The translations under genes were made by a program, and so were the position numbers. Shown here piece after piece: positions 26,079 to 35,136 of a stretch of 64,000 nucleotides of DNA; within the stretch, counting starts at the first letter, position 1, and every line of letters begins with the position of its first letter. The stretch spans positions 41,351-105,350 of the forward strand of contig JAMPXO010000002.1 of assembly GCA_023701125.1 (NCBI GenBank), given 5' to 3'. The DNA is from Vicinamibacteria bacterium (GTDB taxonomy: Bacteria > Acidobacteriota > Vicinamibacteria > Fen-336). The notes under the pieces were generated by a model. That model was not told where the DNA came from, made no database searches, and saw nothing but the letters and a program-made list of their open reading frames with translations.

Positions 26079-26372
26079 ATGGCCCAGGAGGCCTGCGCCC
26101 GGCGAGCGATCGTCGACGTGGTGACCGAGAGCCACCACTACCGCGGCACACTCCACGTCCCCGACGGCAAGCGGCGGGTCTCGGACGTGCTCGAAGACGG
26201 CAGGGCGTTCCTCTGCCTGACGGACGTCGCGACGGACAGCGGCGCCGCGCAGGCGTTCCTGGCCGTCAACAAGACCGCGATCGTGACCTTGAGCATCGTG
26301 TGCGAAGCGTCCAGCACCACACCCGCGATCGTCGCTCCGCCCAACGCGCGGACCCAGCTTCGCGGCTGCTGA
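26079..26372 (+). CDS. Small conserved-type protein (resembles DUF6812)
   Basis: Encodes 97 residues: RRAIVDVVTESHHYRGTLHV, PDGKRRVSDVLEDGRAFLCLTDV, AFLAVNKTAIVTLSIV. The pattern of a His-Tyr-x-Gly strand, RxSDxL helix and AVNK strand matches small proteins I associate with DUF6812; the name is from memory and unverified. The tail (TTPAIVAPPNARTQLRGC) is low-complexity. GTG 26067 is an alternative start. It is convergent with the diguanylate cyclase gene, 18 bp apart. Confidence 0.55.
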   Translation: MAQEACARRAIVDVVTESHHYRGTLHVPDGKRRVSDVLEDGRAFLCLTDVATDSGAAQAFLAVNKTAIVTLSIVCEASSTTPAIVAPPNARTQLRGC

Positions 26373-26390
26373 TGGTCGAGCGGGACATGG

Positions 26391-29300
26391 CTAGCTCGAT
26401 TTCCCTCGGGCGCTCGGCCGCATCGGGATCACCTCGGCTCCACCCCCCGTCTCGCCGACGGCGGCCGGCCCGCTCGCGGCCCCAGCCTCCGCCTCCTCCC
26501 ACACGAGCCGGCGAATACCGGTGAGCGAGCTCGAGACGCGCAGCCCGCCCTCGCGCACCAGTTGCTCGGTTCCGTGGCAGATGGTGGCCAACAGGCCCTC
26601 GGTGGGCAGTGGGGACACGCCCGGATGCAGGCCGACCCACGCGTCCCTGCCGCTGGTCTTCGCCACGTAGAGCGCCCTGTCGGCCACGCTGATCACCTGC
26701 TCCCAGGTGAGGGCGTCGATCTGGTGCCGGAGGAAGGGGTAGCGAGCGAAGCCGATCGAGCACGTGGTGCGGACGACGCGGCCCCCGCCGACGTCGAACA
26801 CGTGCTGCGCCACGGAAGTGCGGAGCCGCTCGGCGAACTCGATCAGGCCGTCGCCGGTCTGGTCGCGGGCCACGACCAGGAACTCGTCTCCGCCCCAGCG
26901 CACGATGATGTCCGAGCTCCGGCTGCCCGCCTGCAACAGGTCCCTGAGCTGCTTCAGGACCTCGTCCCCGGCGGCATGTCCCGCGGAGTCGTTGACCTCC
27001 TTGAAGCGGTCCAGATCGACCATGACGAAGGCCATGTCGATCGAGTCCGCGCCGAGCGTTCCTTCCTCGAGGCGCCGGTAACGGCGGTGGAGCAGGGGCA
27101 CCTCCCGCTCCAGGTACTCGATCAGGAAGCGCCGGTTCGCCAGCCCGGTGAGAGAGTCGGTGATGCTGGCCTGGGCCAGGTCGAAGTTGGCGCGCTCCAG
27201 CTCGGCCTGCCGCGCCGACAGCTCCTGGGTCCGCTCCTGGACGCGCAGCTCCAGCGTCCGCGAGTATTCCGCCTCACGCTCGAGCTTCCGGCTCTGGGTG
27301 CGGACGAGGGCGAGAACGCCCGCCACCAGGAGGGCGGCATACAGCGCGAAGGCCCAGCCGGTGAGCCAGGGCGCCGCCGCCACGTCCACCGCGACCGCGA
27401 GCCCTTCTTCGTTCCAGCGGCCGTCGCTGTTGGCCCCGCGCAGCCGGAAGGTGTAGTGCCCCGCCCGGAGGTTCGTGTAGGTCACGCTGCGCCGCCCGCT
27501 GAGCGGGACCCAGTCCGGGTCGAACCCCTCGAGCCTGTAGGCGAACTGGTTGCGCTCCGGCGCGCTGAAGTCGAGCGCGGCGAAGTCGAAGCCGAGAACG
27601 TAGTCCCGATAGCCGAGGGCCACCCGGCGCACCTGGTCGGCGGGGCCGGCCACCGGGCGGCGCCCGACGGTGACGGAGGTGAGCACCACCGCCGGCACCT
27701 GGGTGCCCTGGCGCACGCGCTCGGGCACGAAGGCGTTGAAGCCGTTGATCCCGCCGAAGAACAGCTCGCCGCTCGGGCTCTGGCTCCACGCCCCCAGGTT
27801 GAACTCGGTGGCCTGGATGCCGTCGCTGACGCCGTAGTGTGTGAACGCGCCGGTGCGAGGATCGAAGCAGGAGATTCCCCTGTTCGTGCTCAGCCACAGC
27901 CGCCCCTCGCGGTCGCCGCGGATGCCGTACACGACGTCGCTCGGAAGACCCTGCCTGGTCGTGTAGGTCCGGAAAGACTCCGCCTCCGGGGCGAGGTAGC
28001 TGAGACCTCCGCGCGCGCCCACCCACAAACCGCCGGCCGGTTCCACGAAGAGCGTGAAGATCGAGTCCGACGGCAGGCTTCCGGGATCGCCGGCCTTGTG
28101 TCTGTACCTGCGGAAGCGGCCCGACAGCGGGTCCAGCAGGTTGAGGCCCTTCTCGGCGGTGCCGACCCAGAGGCTCCCGGAGGGCGACAACGCGAGGCTG
28201 TAGACGCGATCGCCGCTCAGGCTCTCCGCGTCCCTGGGGTCGTTGCGGAAGTGCGTGAAGCGCTCCGTCTCGGGATCGAAGCGCTCCAGGCCGCCGCCGT
28301 AGGTGGCAAGCCACAGCCGGCCCCGGTCCTCGAGAATCGCGGTCACGCCGTTCGCGCTCAGCCCCTCCGGGCGCCTGGCGTCGCTCCTGTAATGCTTGAA
28401 GACCCCCGTGGCGGCGCTGTAGCGGTCGAGCCCGGCGTCGAAGGTGCCGATCCACAGGTCGCCCTTGCGGTCGTGGAGCAGAGAAGCCACCTTGTCGCTG
28501 CCGAGCGTGCGCGGGTCCTTGGGATCGTGCCGGTACCGCGTCATCTCTCCGCTGGTTCGCTCCATCGCGTGGAGCCCGGCGTCGAAGGTCGCGACCCACA
28601 GCCGCCCGAGGCGGTCTTCCGAAAAGGCCGTCACGTTGCCGCTGCCCAGGCCGGTCGGGTTCCCGGGATCGGGCGCGACGTGGCCGAACTGCCAGCTCAG
28701 CGGCTTCCACTTGTGCGCCCCGCCGAGACGCGTGCCGACCCAGAGGACGCCGCTGCGGTCCTGCATCAAGGACAGGATGTGGTCGTTGGCCAGGCTCGCG
28801 GGGTTGCTGGCGTCGTGGCGGTAATGCACGAAGGTGCCGTGCTCCGGGTCGAACAGGTCGAGCCCCTTGGTCGTGCCGACCCAGAGCCGGCGCTCCGCGT
28901 CGACCAGGAGGGCCCGCACCTGGTCGTGCGCCAGGCTCGCGGGACGGTCCACGTCGTGCCCGAAGCGCTCGAACGTCCCCTTGGCGGGATCGAGGCGGTT
29001 CAGGCCCCCCTTGAGCGTCCCCACCCACACCACGCCCGTGGCATCCTCCTGGATCGCGCGCACGCCCGGGTCGCTCAGGCTGTTCGCGTCGGAACTCGGG
29101 ACGAAACGGATGAATCCCCTGCCCTGGGCGTCCAGGAGCGCGAGGCCCCCATCGGTGCCGACCCACAGCCGCCCCTGGCTGTCGCCGCTGATGGCGTAGA
29201 CCCGGTTGTCGTTCAGGCTGGCAGGGTCGGCCGGATCGTGGACGAACCGGGTCGTCGCGCCGCTCCCAAGGTCCAGCCTGACGAGGCCGGAGTCACGCGT

Positions 29301-29744
29301 GCCGATCCAGAGCGCGTTCTGCCCGGCAGCGAAATGCAGAGCCCGGGTGTAGAGGCCCGCCAGCGCCTCGTGCCGGGTGATGCGGTCGGTGGCGCGCTCC
29401 CACATCGCGAGGCCGCTGGTGGTCGCGGCCCAGAGGTTGCCGGCGCCGTCCTCGGCCAGCGACCAGACGAAGCTGCTGGGCAGCGAGGCGGGATCACTCG
29501 GGTCGTGGGTGTAGACCTTGAAGGCCACGCCGTCGTAGCGGTTGAGCCCATCCTCGGTCGCCAGCCAGACGTATCCCGTGCGGTCCTGCAGGACCTGATA
29601 CACGGCCGACTGGGAGAGACCCTGCTCCAGCGACAGCCGGTCGAAGCGGATCGGACGCGCCGGGGCCGCCTGGACGGTCGCCTGCAGCCCGAGCAAGACG
29701 AGAGCCAGCGCTCCTCCGACGCGACACATTTCGGTGAACTTCAT
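26391..29744 (-). CDS. Two-component-propeller diguanylate cyclase
   Basis: An 1117-residue membrane sensor that makes cyclic di-GMP. In order: signal peptide (residues 1-26), about 14 Reg_prop beta-propeller blades with repeated LWVGTxxGGLxxxDP units, a Y_Y_Y domain (residues about 690-775), one membrane helix near 790-810, a coiled coil with RTLELRVQERTQELSARQAE, and a GGDEF domain. The catalytic GGDEF is intact at 951-955 and preceded by RSSD, the RxxD product-inhibition site, five residues upstream. The periplasmic propeller presumably senses a polysaccharide or other external ligand. It lies 18 bp behind the subtilase and is probably in its operon. Confidence 0.93.
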   Translation of the reverse strand: MKFTEMCRVGGALALVLLGLQATVQAAPARPIRFDRLSLEQGLSQSAVYQVLQDRTGYVWLATEDGLNRYDGVAFKVYTHDPSDPASLPSSFVWSLAEDGAGNLWAATTSGLAMWERATDRITRHEALAGLYTRALHFAAGQNALWIGTRDSGLVRLDLGSGATTRFVHDPADPASLNDNRVYAISGDSQGRLWVGTDGGLALLDAQGRGFIRFVPSSDANSLSDPGVRAIQEDATGVVWVGTLKGGLNRLDPAKGTFERFGHDVDRPASLAHDQVRALLVDAERRLWVGTTKGLDLFDPEHGTFVHYRHDASNPASLANDHILSLMQDRSGVLWVGTRLGGAHKWKPLSWQFGHVAPDPGNPTGLGSGNVTAFSEDRLGRLWVATFDAGLHAMERTSGEMTRYRHDPKDPRTLGSDKVASLLHDRKGDLWIGTFDAGLDRYSAATGVFKHYRSDARRPEGLSANGVTAILEDRGRLWLATYGGGLERFDPETERFTHFRNDPRDAESLSGDRVYSLALSPSGSLWVGTAEKGLNLLDPLSGRFRRYRHKAGDPGSLPSDSIFTLFVEPAGGLWVGARGGLSYLAPEAESFRTYTTRQGLPSDVVYGIRGDREGRLWLSTNRGISCFDPRTGAFTHYGVSDGIQATEFNLGAWSQSPSGELFFGGINGFNAFVPERVRQGTQVPAVVLTSVTVGRRPVAGPADQVRRVALGYRDYVLGFDFAALDFSAPERNQFAYRLEGFDPDWVPLSGRRSVTYTNLRAGHYTFRLRGANSDGRWNEEGLAVAVDVAAAPWLTGWAFALYAALLVAGVLALVRTQSRKLEREAEYSRTLELRVQERTQELSARQAELERANFDLAQASITDSLTGLANRRFLIEYLEREVPLLHRRYRRLEEGTLGADSIDMAFVMVDLDRFKEVNDSAGHAAGDEVLKQLRDLLQAGSRSSDIIVRWGGDEFLVVARDQTGDGLIEFAERLRTSVAQHVFDVGGGRVVRTTCSIGFARYPFLRHQIDALTWEQVISVADRALYVAKTSGRDAWVGLHPGVSPLPTEGLLATICHGTEQLVREGGLRVSSSLTGIRRLVWEEAEAGAASGPAAVGETGGGAEVIPMRPSARGKSS

Positions 29745-29762
29745 CGGTTCAGGTCTCAGGGC

Positions 29763-31472
29763 CTAGTTGTCGGGAATGGGCGTCGCGTCGGGAACGAGCG
29801 TCCCGTCGGGCCACAGTTCGCCGTCGGGCCACAGCTCACCGTCGGGCCACAGTTCGCCATCGGGCCACAGTTCGCCGTCGGGCCACAGTTCGCCATCGGG
29901 CCACAATTCGCCGTTCGCGCCGGCCCCCTGCACTCCGTCGGACCAGAAGATCGGGTTGCTCCACTGCGTGTCCGGGGACCACAGGACGGAGTTCGCCCAC
30001 ACCGCGTCGAGCGAGAAAAGGGCGTCCCCCCACGTCAGGGCCGTGTTGTCGACACCTAGCCGCCCCGTCTGCAGATCGGGGTGGACGCGAGGCGACGGCG
30101 CGTCGAGGGCCCGCCCGGTGGTGCGCAGCGCCCCCAGGATGTCGAGGGCTCCCGCGCCGCTCGCGAAGGGATCGCCGAGGGCGATCTTGCGGGCCGAGAG
30201 CATCAGCCGCGCCTTGACCGAACCCGGGTTGAGCGACGGGTCCTGCTCCAGCATCAGCGCGGCGGTGGCTGCCACCATCGGCGCCGCCATGCTGGTCCCC
30301 GACATCTCCACGTGCTCGACCACTTGCGGCTGACCCGGGTCCGCGGCCACGCGCCGCTCGGGGAAGAGCAAGTCGAGGTACGAGCCGGCGGACCGCAACG
30401 ACACGATGCGGTTGCCGGGCGCGATGATGTCGGGCTTCGCGACGAGGTCGCCGCGGGTCGGCCCTCGCGAGGAGTAGGTCGCCATTGCATCGTCCGCGAG
30501 GTCGGCGGTGCCGCGGTCGTTCTGGGCCCCGACCGTGACGACCTTGGGCGAGTTGCAGGGGCTCGTCACGGTGAAGCTGCCGCCGCGCCCAGCGTTGCCC
30601 GCCGAGCACACCACCACGATCCCGGCATCCCAGAGCGCGTCCACCGCCCCGACCAGCGGGTCGTTCTCCAGGGGCTCGTAGACCGCATGCCCGAGGGAGA
30701 GGTTGACCACGCGGATTCCGAACTGCTCCTTGTGATCGGCGATCCACTGAAGGCCGGCCATGACATCGGAGGTGCGCCCGCTGCCGTGTCCGTCGAGCAC
30801 GCGGACGGAGACGAGGTTCGCCTCCGGCGCGAGGCCGGCGAGCCGCCCTTCGGGAGAGTGGCTGCCGTTTCCGACCATGATGCCGGCGACGTGGGTCCCG
30901 TGACCGTAAGGGTCGATGCTGTTCTCCGGAGCGGTCGCGGGCTCGGGATCGAGCGGGTTGTCCCCGGAGAAATCGACGGCCGCCACCAGGGTCTGGATCT
31001 CGGGGTGGAGCGCGACGCCGGAATCGACCACCGCGATCGTGACCCCTGCACCCTTCAGGGCGCTCTCGTTGGTGGTGACCGCCGGCGCTCCGGCGGCCTG
31101 GTGCGCGACGTCCATCCCTCCCATGACGGGCCAGTCAGGCGCGACGTACTCGACGATCGGGTTGTCCGCCAGATTCGCGACGAGGTGCGCCGGGAGCCGC
31201 AGGGCCATCCACCGCGACGACCGGTACTGGTGCCGGACCCGCCCGCCGAGCGACTTGACCAGCGCCCGCTCGGCCGGGCCGGGCGATTGGCGGAATCGCA
31301 CGACGACGTCGATCCTGCTCGTTCCGTGGACGCTCGCCTGGTGCCGCATCCTCGGGCTGAGCTTGCCCCGGTCTTGCGGTTTCTCAGCGCCGGCCGAGAC
31401 GGAGCTGGCGACGGCGATCACCAAGCCAAGCACCCAGTCTCGCCGCCAGTGGGTCCACCAGTTCGTTGTCAT
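29763..31472 (-). CDS. Subtilisin-like S8 serine protease with GELWPD repeat tail
   Basis: A 569-residue secreted protease. Signal peptide (LGLVIAVASSVSAGA), an inhibitor-like propeptide (IDVVVRFRQSPGPAERALVKSLGG), then the catalytic domain with VVDSGV (D150), GHGTHVAG, oxyanion SAGNAG and GTSMAAP. After the catalytic domain comes DALFSLDAVWANSVLWSPD and then six perfect GELWPD hexapeptides plus a degenerate GTLVPD. W-rich tails of this kind are a recurring feature of acidobacterial subtilases and may bind the cell surface or be removed in maturation. ATG 31472 has GGGAG five bases upstream. A sigma-54 promoter lies 26 bp further on. Confidence 0.93.
   Translation of the reverse strand: MTTNWWTHWRRDWVLGLVIAVASSVSAGAEKPQDRGKLSPRMRHQASVHGTSRIDVVVRFRQSPGPAERALVKSLGGRVRHQYRSSRWMALRLPAHLVANLADNPIVEYVAPDWPVMGGMDVAHQAAGAPAVTTNESALKGAGVTIAVVDSGVALHPEIQTLVAAVDFSGDNPLDPEPATAPENSIDPYGHGTHVAGIMVGNGSHSPEGRLAGLAPEANLVSVRVLDGHGSGRTSDVMAGLQWIADHKEQFGIRVVNLSLGHAVYEPLENDPLVGAVDALWDAGIVVVCSAGNAGRGGSFTVTSPCNSPKVVTVGAQNDRGTADLADDAMATYSSRGPTRGDLVAKPDIIAPGNRIVSLRSAGSYLDLLFPERRVAADPGQPQVVEHVEMSGTSMAAPMVAATAALMLEQDPSLNPGSVKARLMLSARKIALGDPFASGAGALDILGALRTTGRALDAPSPRVHPDLQTGRLGVDNTALTWGDALFSLDAVWANSVLWSPDTQWSNPIFWSDGVQGAGANGELWPDGELWPDGELWPDGELWPDGELWPDGELWPDGTLVPDATPIPDN
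29805..29912 (-). repeat. Six 18-bp tandem repeats coding for GELWPD
   Basis: Six in-frame 18-bp units with a few silent changes (GTC/ATC, CAG/CAA, TTC/CTC on the plus strand) encode identical hexapeptides at the end of the subtilase. A degenerate seventh unit (GTLVPD) lies at 29787-29804. Copy number may vary between strains by slippage. Confidence 0.95.
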
Positions 31473-31497
31473 CGGCTCCCTCTGTTGATCTGGCGGG

Positions 31498-31513
31498 AGC
31501 AATGACGATGCCA
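31498..31513 (-). promoter_or_regulatory. Sigma-54 (-24/-12) promoter of the subtilase
   Basis: On the minus strand TGGCAT-CGTCA-TTGCT matches the sigma-54 consensus TGGCAC-N5-TTGCW with one change. The -24 GG and -12 GC are correctly spaced. The subtilase ATG begins 26 bp downstream. The gene upstream encodes a sigma-54 activator. Confidence 0.75.
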
Positions 31514-31607
31514 GCTCTCCCGACGCGGACCTCGCCAATCATCAAACCGTTCCGTAACACCGGTTTATGGCTGGCGGACCCCCGCAGATCCAACGCTCCA
31601 TCGCCAA

Positions 31608-31658
31608 GAAACGGCGCCCGCCCGCGATCTCGACGCGCCGTTTCTCAAAAACGGCGCG
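31608..31658. promoter_or_regulatory. Candidate enhancer (UAS) with three half-sites
   Basis: GAAACGGCGC (31608-31617), GCGCCGTTTC (31635-31644) and AAACGGCGC (31649-31657) are copies of one half-site in alternating orientation. The last two form a perfect 10-base inverted repeat CGCGCCGTTT/AAACGGCGCG around a 5-base loop. They lie about 95-160 bp upstream of the sigma-54 promoter, the usual distance for activator binding, and overlap the end of the activator gene; the palindrome could also act as its terminator. Confidence 0.5.
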
Positions 31659-34518
31659 CGAGTTCGGCTTTTCGGCGAAGGAAGGTTGGTTCGGTGACGC
31701 CGAGGAGCGCCGCGGCGCTGCGAGCGTCACCGGGAGCAGCGGATTCGAGCTCGACGAGCAGGCACGCCTCCGCCCATTGGCAGGCATCGGTCTCACCGCT
31801 GCGGGCGCGGATGAAATCGTCGAGAACGCTCGTCACTGCCGGCCACGTGGGCGACCTTGTGGTGATGCCGTTCGCCCGCCGGCTGGCCGCGCTGTGGAGC
31901 TGGCGGCGGTAGGTGCTGTCGGGCAGCCCGAGCAAGTGGGAGCCGCGCCGGGAGGTTCCGCCCGCGAGCCGGTCCGCGGCAAGGATCAGGTCTTCCGCGA
32001 GCCACCTTCCGATCGGAACCGCCTTCTGCCGCCCTGACACGAGGGCGGCGGCAACCTCAGCTGCCAGTGCGTGCCGAAGGCGTAGCGCAGGCGGAGAGGA
32101 GGCGGCGGAATCGCCCGGGCACTGGGCGGGGGCTTCGGGCGGCGCCGCAACAGACCGGGGTACCGGGACGGACGCCGCCCCGACGGTCTCGCGGGCCTCC
32201 GTGTCCAGGCCGTGCAGGTCCTCGGCGTCGACCTCCCGGGCGTCGTGAAACAGAACGGTGGTGAGGACCGCGTTCTGCAGCTCGCGCACGTTGCCCGGCC
32301 AGGCGTACGCGAGCAGTGCCTCCTCGGCCCGAGCCGTGAAGTGCTGCGCCGGCCGCCGATAGAGTGCGGAGAACTGTTGGAGAAAGAGGCTGGCCAGATG
32401 GAGGATGTCCGGCTTTCGCTCCCGCAGCGGCGGCAGCTCGAGCCGCACCACGTTCAGGCGATGAAACAGGTCTTCCCGGAACCTGCCCTCGGCGACCCTC
32501 GCGCGCAGGTCGACGTTGGTGGCGGCGATGATGCGCACGTCGACCCGCCGGGGCTGGACGCCGCCCACCGGCGTGAGCTGCTTTTCCTGGACGAAGCGCA
32601 GCAGCTTGCTCTGGAGGTCCAGCGGGATGTCGCCGATCTCGTCCAGGAACACGGTGGCCCCGTCGGCCTGCACCAGCCGCCCCAGCTTGCGGGCGTGCGC
32701 GCCCGTGAAGGCGCCGCGCTCGTGCCCGAACAGGTCGCTCTCGATCAGGGAAGGCGAGATCGCGCTGCAGTCGACCACCACGAGCGGCCGTTCCTGGCGC
32801 CGGCTCAGCTCGTGCACCGTGTGCGCCAGCATCTCCTTGCCCGTGCCGCTCTCGCCGGTGATCAGGACGGTGGCGTCGGTGCCCGCCACCTTCCGGACCG
32901 CGAAGAGGACCGATTCCATCTCGGCGGATCGAAAGGCGAGCCGCGAGCCCTTGACCACGCGGCGCAGGTCCTCGACCTCCGCTTCGAGCCGCTCTCTCTC
33001 CTCGCACTGGCGGCGGCGCTCCAGTTCGGCAAGGCGCGCCCGGTCGAGCGCCACCGCCATCTGTGACGCCAGGGCGTTCAGGAACCTCCGGTCCGACGCC
33101 TCGAACGAGACGTTCACCGACGTCACTTCGAGCAGGATTCCGCCGAGGCAACGGTCCTCGAGCACCAGAGGAAGGGCACAGAGCGAGAGCGCCCCCGGCT
33201 CGCGACCGTCCTCCACCACGATGCGGCGCTCCAGCATCGTCCGCTCCACGAGCGCCCGGTCCCGTCCCTCGACCTCGAAGGCTCGCGACCCAGCGTTCGA
33301 GCGCGCGACGCCGCCGAGCAGATCGAAGCCGTTGGCCGATCGCTCGAGCACCCCGACGCGGCGCGCGCGCAGGGCCTCGAACAGCCGCAGCGAGAAGCTG
33401 CGCGCCAGCTCGGCGCGATCCGTGGAGCCGGCGACCACTGCCATCTGGTCCAGCAGCAGACCCATGTTGCGGTAGTCCTTGGACCTGTCGCCGGTGAAGA
33501 TGCCCTGGAGGCGGTCCACGCTGCCGGCGGTCTCGACATCCGAGCCCTTCTCCCAGACGCAAACGCTGTGGGCCTGACCGCGTCTGGCTGCGCCGAGCGC
33601 CTGGTCCGCGCGGCGGACCACCTCATGGGCGTCGAGCGACTCCGCAGGGTCGGCCGCGGCGACTCCCGCGCTGAACTCCAGTCGCAGCGTGCCGCCGTGG
33701 TAGCGATGGTCGCCGAGTCGCTGCACGACGTTTTCCGCCACCAGCCGTGCGCCTTCGACAGGGGTGTCGAGCAGGATCACCGTGAACATCGCGCCACCGT
33801 ACCGCGCGACGTGATCGCGGCTTCTGACCGCGGACCGCAGCACGGTGGCGATCTCCCGCAGCGCCCGGTCACCCGAGCGACGGTGCAGCCGCTCGTTGAC
33901 CCATCCGAAATCCTCCGGGCCGAGCAGCAGCAGCACGAACGGCAAGCCCGTCTCCTTCGCTCGCGCGAAGGCCGCCCCCAGCTCGATCTGGAACTCGCTG
34001 CGCTCGGGGAGCCCGGTCACCGGATCGAGAGGCGACCTCGAGACCGACCGGACATGAGCCGCGAAGGCGGCGAACAGCCCGAGGAACTCGTTCTGCAGAT
34101 GTGGGTCGGTCAGTCCATCCACGGCCGGCGGTCGCTCGAACCGGACTCCGATCCACACCGTCGGGTCCGCGAGGGCTCGTTCGCTCGCCGCCCTGCGCCG
34201 TTCCCGGCCAAGCGCGTCGTTCTCCGGTGGCGGGAGCGAGGCGCTCAGCGATATCCGGTGCAGCACGCCGTCGCCGCTCCGGCTCGGCAGGCGCATCACC
34301 TCGCCAGCCGGGGTTGGTGCTGAGCCGAACTCGCGGTGAAGCGTCGCTGCGGCGCCCGCGTCTACCAACTCCGGGAGCGGATCGAGCCGGCCCTCGTGGA
34401 TCAGGAACTCTCGCTCGTCCGGAGCGCCCGGAGGGACGTAGAGAGACACCGACACGGGTCCGCCCAGGCGTCCCAACAGGGACACGCAGGACCGCAGTAC
34501 GTCGGCTGCGACATTCAT
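31645..34518 (-). CDS. Sigma-54-dependent activator with degenerate GGDEF and GAF domains
   Basis: A 956-residue bacterial enhancer-binding protein. In order: a variable N terminus, a GGDEF-fold domain whose active-site motif is YGGAMF (240-245), so catalytically dead, a GAF domain (about 360-510), a short coiled coil, and an AAA+ domain with Walker A GESGTGKE (555-562), the sigma-54 contact loop GAFTGA (602-607) and AYAWPGNVRELQN. The C-terminal ~140 residues have two HTH-like segments (LLGLPDSTYRRQL; AAALLGVTEPTFLRRKAEL). The dead GGDEF may sense c-di-GMP or GTP. ATG 34518 chosen at the start of the conserved sequence. It lies just upstream of a sigma-54 promoter. Confidence 0.92.
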   Translation of the reverse strand: MNVAADVLRSCVSLLGRLGGPVSVSLYVPPGAPDEREFLIHEGRLDPLPELVDAGAAATLHREFGSAPTPAGEVMRLPSRSGDGVLHRISLSASLPPPENDALGRERRRAASERALADPTVWIGVRFERPPAVDGLTDPHLQNEFLGLFAAFAAHVRSVSRSPLDPVTGLPERSEFQIELGAAFARAKETGLPFVLLLLGPEDFGWVNERLHRRSGDRALREIATVLRSAVRSRDHVARYGGAMFTVILLDTPVEGARLVAENVVQRLGDHRYHGGTLRLEFSAGVAAADPAESLDAHEVVRRADQALGAARRGQAHSVCVWEKGSDVETAGSVDRLQGIFTGDRSKDYRNMGLLLDQMAVVAGSTDRAELARSFSLRLFEALRARRVGVLERSANGFDLLGGVARSNAGSRAFEVEGRDRALVERTMLERRIVVEDGREPGALSLCALPLVLEDRCLGGILLEVTSVNVSFEASDRRFLNALASQMAVALDRARLAELERRRQCEERERLEAEVEDLRRVVKGSRLAFRSAEMESVLFAVRKVAGTDATVLITGESGTGKEMLAHTVHELSRRQERPLVVVDCSAISPSLIESDLFGHERGAFTGAHARKLGRLVQADGATVFLDEIGDIPLDLQSKLLRFVQEKQLTPVGGVQPRRVDVRIIAATNVDLRARVAEGRFREDLFHRLNVVRLELPPLRERKPDILHLASLFLQQFSALYRRPAQHFTARAEEALLAYAWPGNVRELQNAVLTTVLFHDAREVDAEDLHGLDTEARETVGAASVPVPRSVAAPPEAPAQCPGDSAASSPPALRLRHALAAEVAAALVSGRQKAVPIGRWLAEDLILAADRLAGGTSRRGSHLLGLPDSTYRRQLHSAASRRANGITTRSPTWPAVTSVLDDFIRARSGETDACQWAEACLLVELESAAPGDARSAAALLGVTEPTFLRRKAELARRF

Positions 34519-34579
34519 GCAACAGCTGCCATGCGACGGCCGCTCGGGGGGGAAACGAACCGGGCGGATAGTGGCTCCA

Positions 34580-34860
34580 GCGGCAAGCACTCGTCAAGCG
34601 GCCGGGGGCGTCGGTCGTGCTCGCCCTCGTCTTCGACGTGCTCGACGGGCGCGTCGCCCGGTGGCGCCAAACCGCATCGGCCATGGGGCGCGAACTCGAC
34701 TCGCTGGCGGACGTGATCAGCTTGGGCCGGGCGCGTGGGCGCGGCCATCCCCGGCGGCGCGGTGGACGTCCTTTCTTGCGACCTGCGCCCGCTGGTGCTG
34801 CTATTCGTGCTTTCGGGGTCGTCGATGATCTCGAAGACGTTGCACATCCCCAAGCCCTGA
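34580..34860 (+). pseudogene. pssA: Remnant of a CDP-alcohol phosphatidyltransferase (pssA-like)
   Basis: The frame through 34580-34725 reads [19 protein letters not shown] and then carries the complete family motif DGxxAR-x8-GxxxDxxxD ([15 protein letters not shown]). It then loses similarity, and another frame ending at the TGA 34858-34860 reads [20 protein letters not shown] with the terminal HIPKP typical of these enzymes. Full proteins are about 200-260 residues; only about 45 N-proximal and 25 C-terminal residues remain, so the N terminus and the middle are gone. Confidence 0.7.
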
Positions 34861-35136
34861 CAACGGAAACCGCGGGCGCCCTTCGGTCAGCGGCGAGGCG
34901 CGCGGTCCGTGGCCCGCCGCCGTTCGACGCCCCGTTCAAGGAAACCATGAGCATCCCCGGAGCCGTGCCGGTAGCCTGAGCAACGCTCCGTCCAATGAAC
35001 ACGCTGCAGCCGGGACTGATCGAGGCCGTCCGCCACTGGCGGCGGTTTGTAGAATCCGGCCGAACCTGGCAGGGCGGCGTAGTTCGCGCCCGTCGTGCCA
35101 CATCCCCCAACGGGTGGGCGAGGAGTTTGCAGGAGG
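34861..35136. other. Intergenic stretch upstream of the catalase-family gene
   Basis: No gene is visible. Reading frames are short and of shadow composition. It probably holds the promoter of the catalase-family gene, but I see no clear -35/-10 pair. Confidence 0.3.

Noticed and set aside
29805..29912. Tandem repeats as a possible CRISPR array
   Set aside because: The 18-bp units are directly adjacent with no spacers, are in frame and encode the same hexapeptide.
26562..30059. Very long plus-strand reading frame opposite the diguanylate cyclase
   Set aside because: It mirrors the propeller repeats of the real gene and has no domain of its own. The minus-strand protein has a signal peptide, propeller, Y_Y_Y and GGDEF domains.
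34617..34979. A 120-residue ORF as an intact gene
   Set aside because: Only its first ~35 residues match CDP-alcohol phosphatidyltransferases; the rest is Arg-rich shadow, and the true C terminus is in another frame, so it is a remnant.
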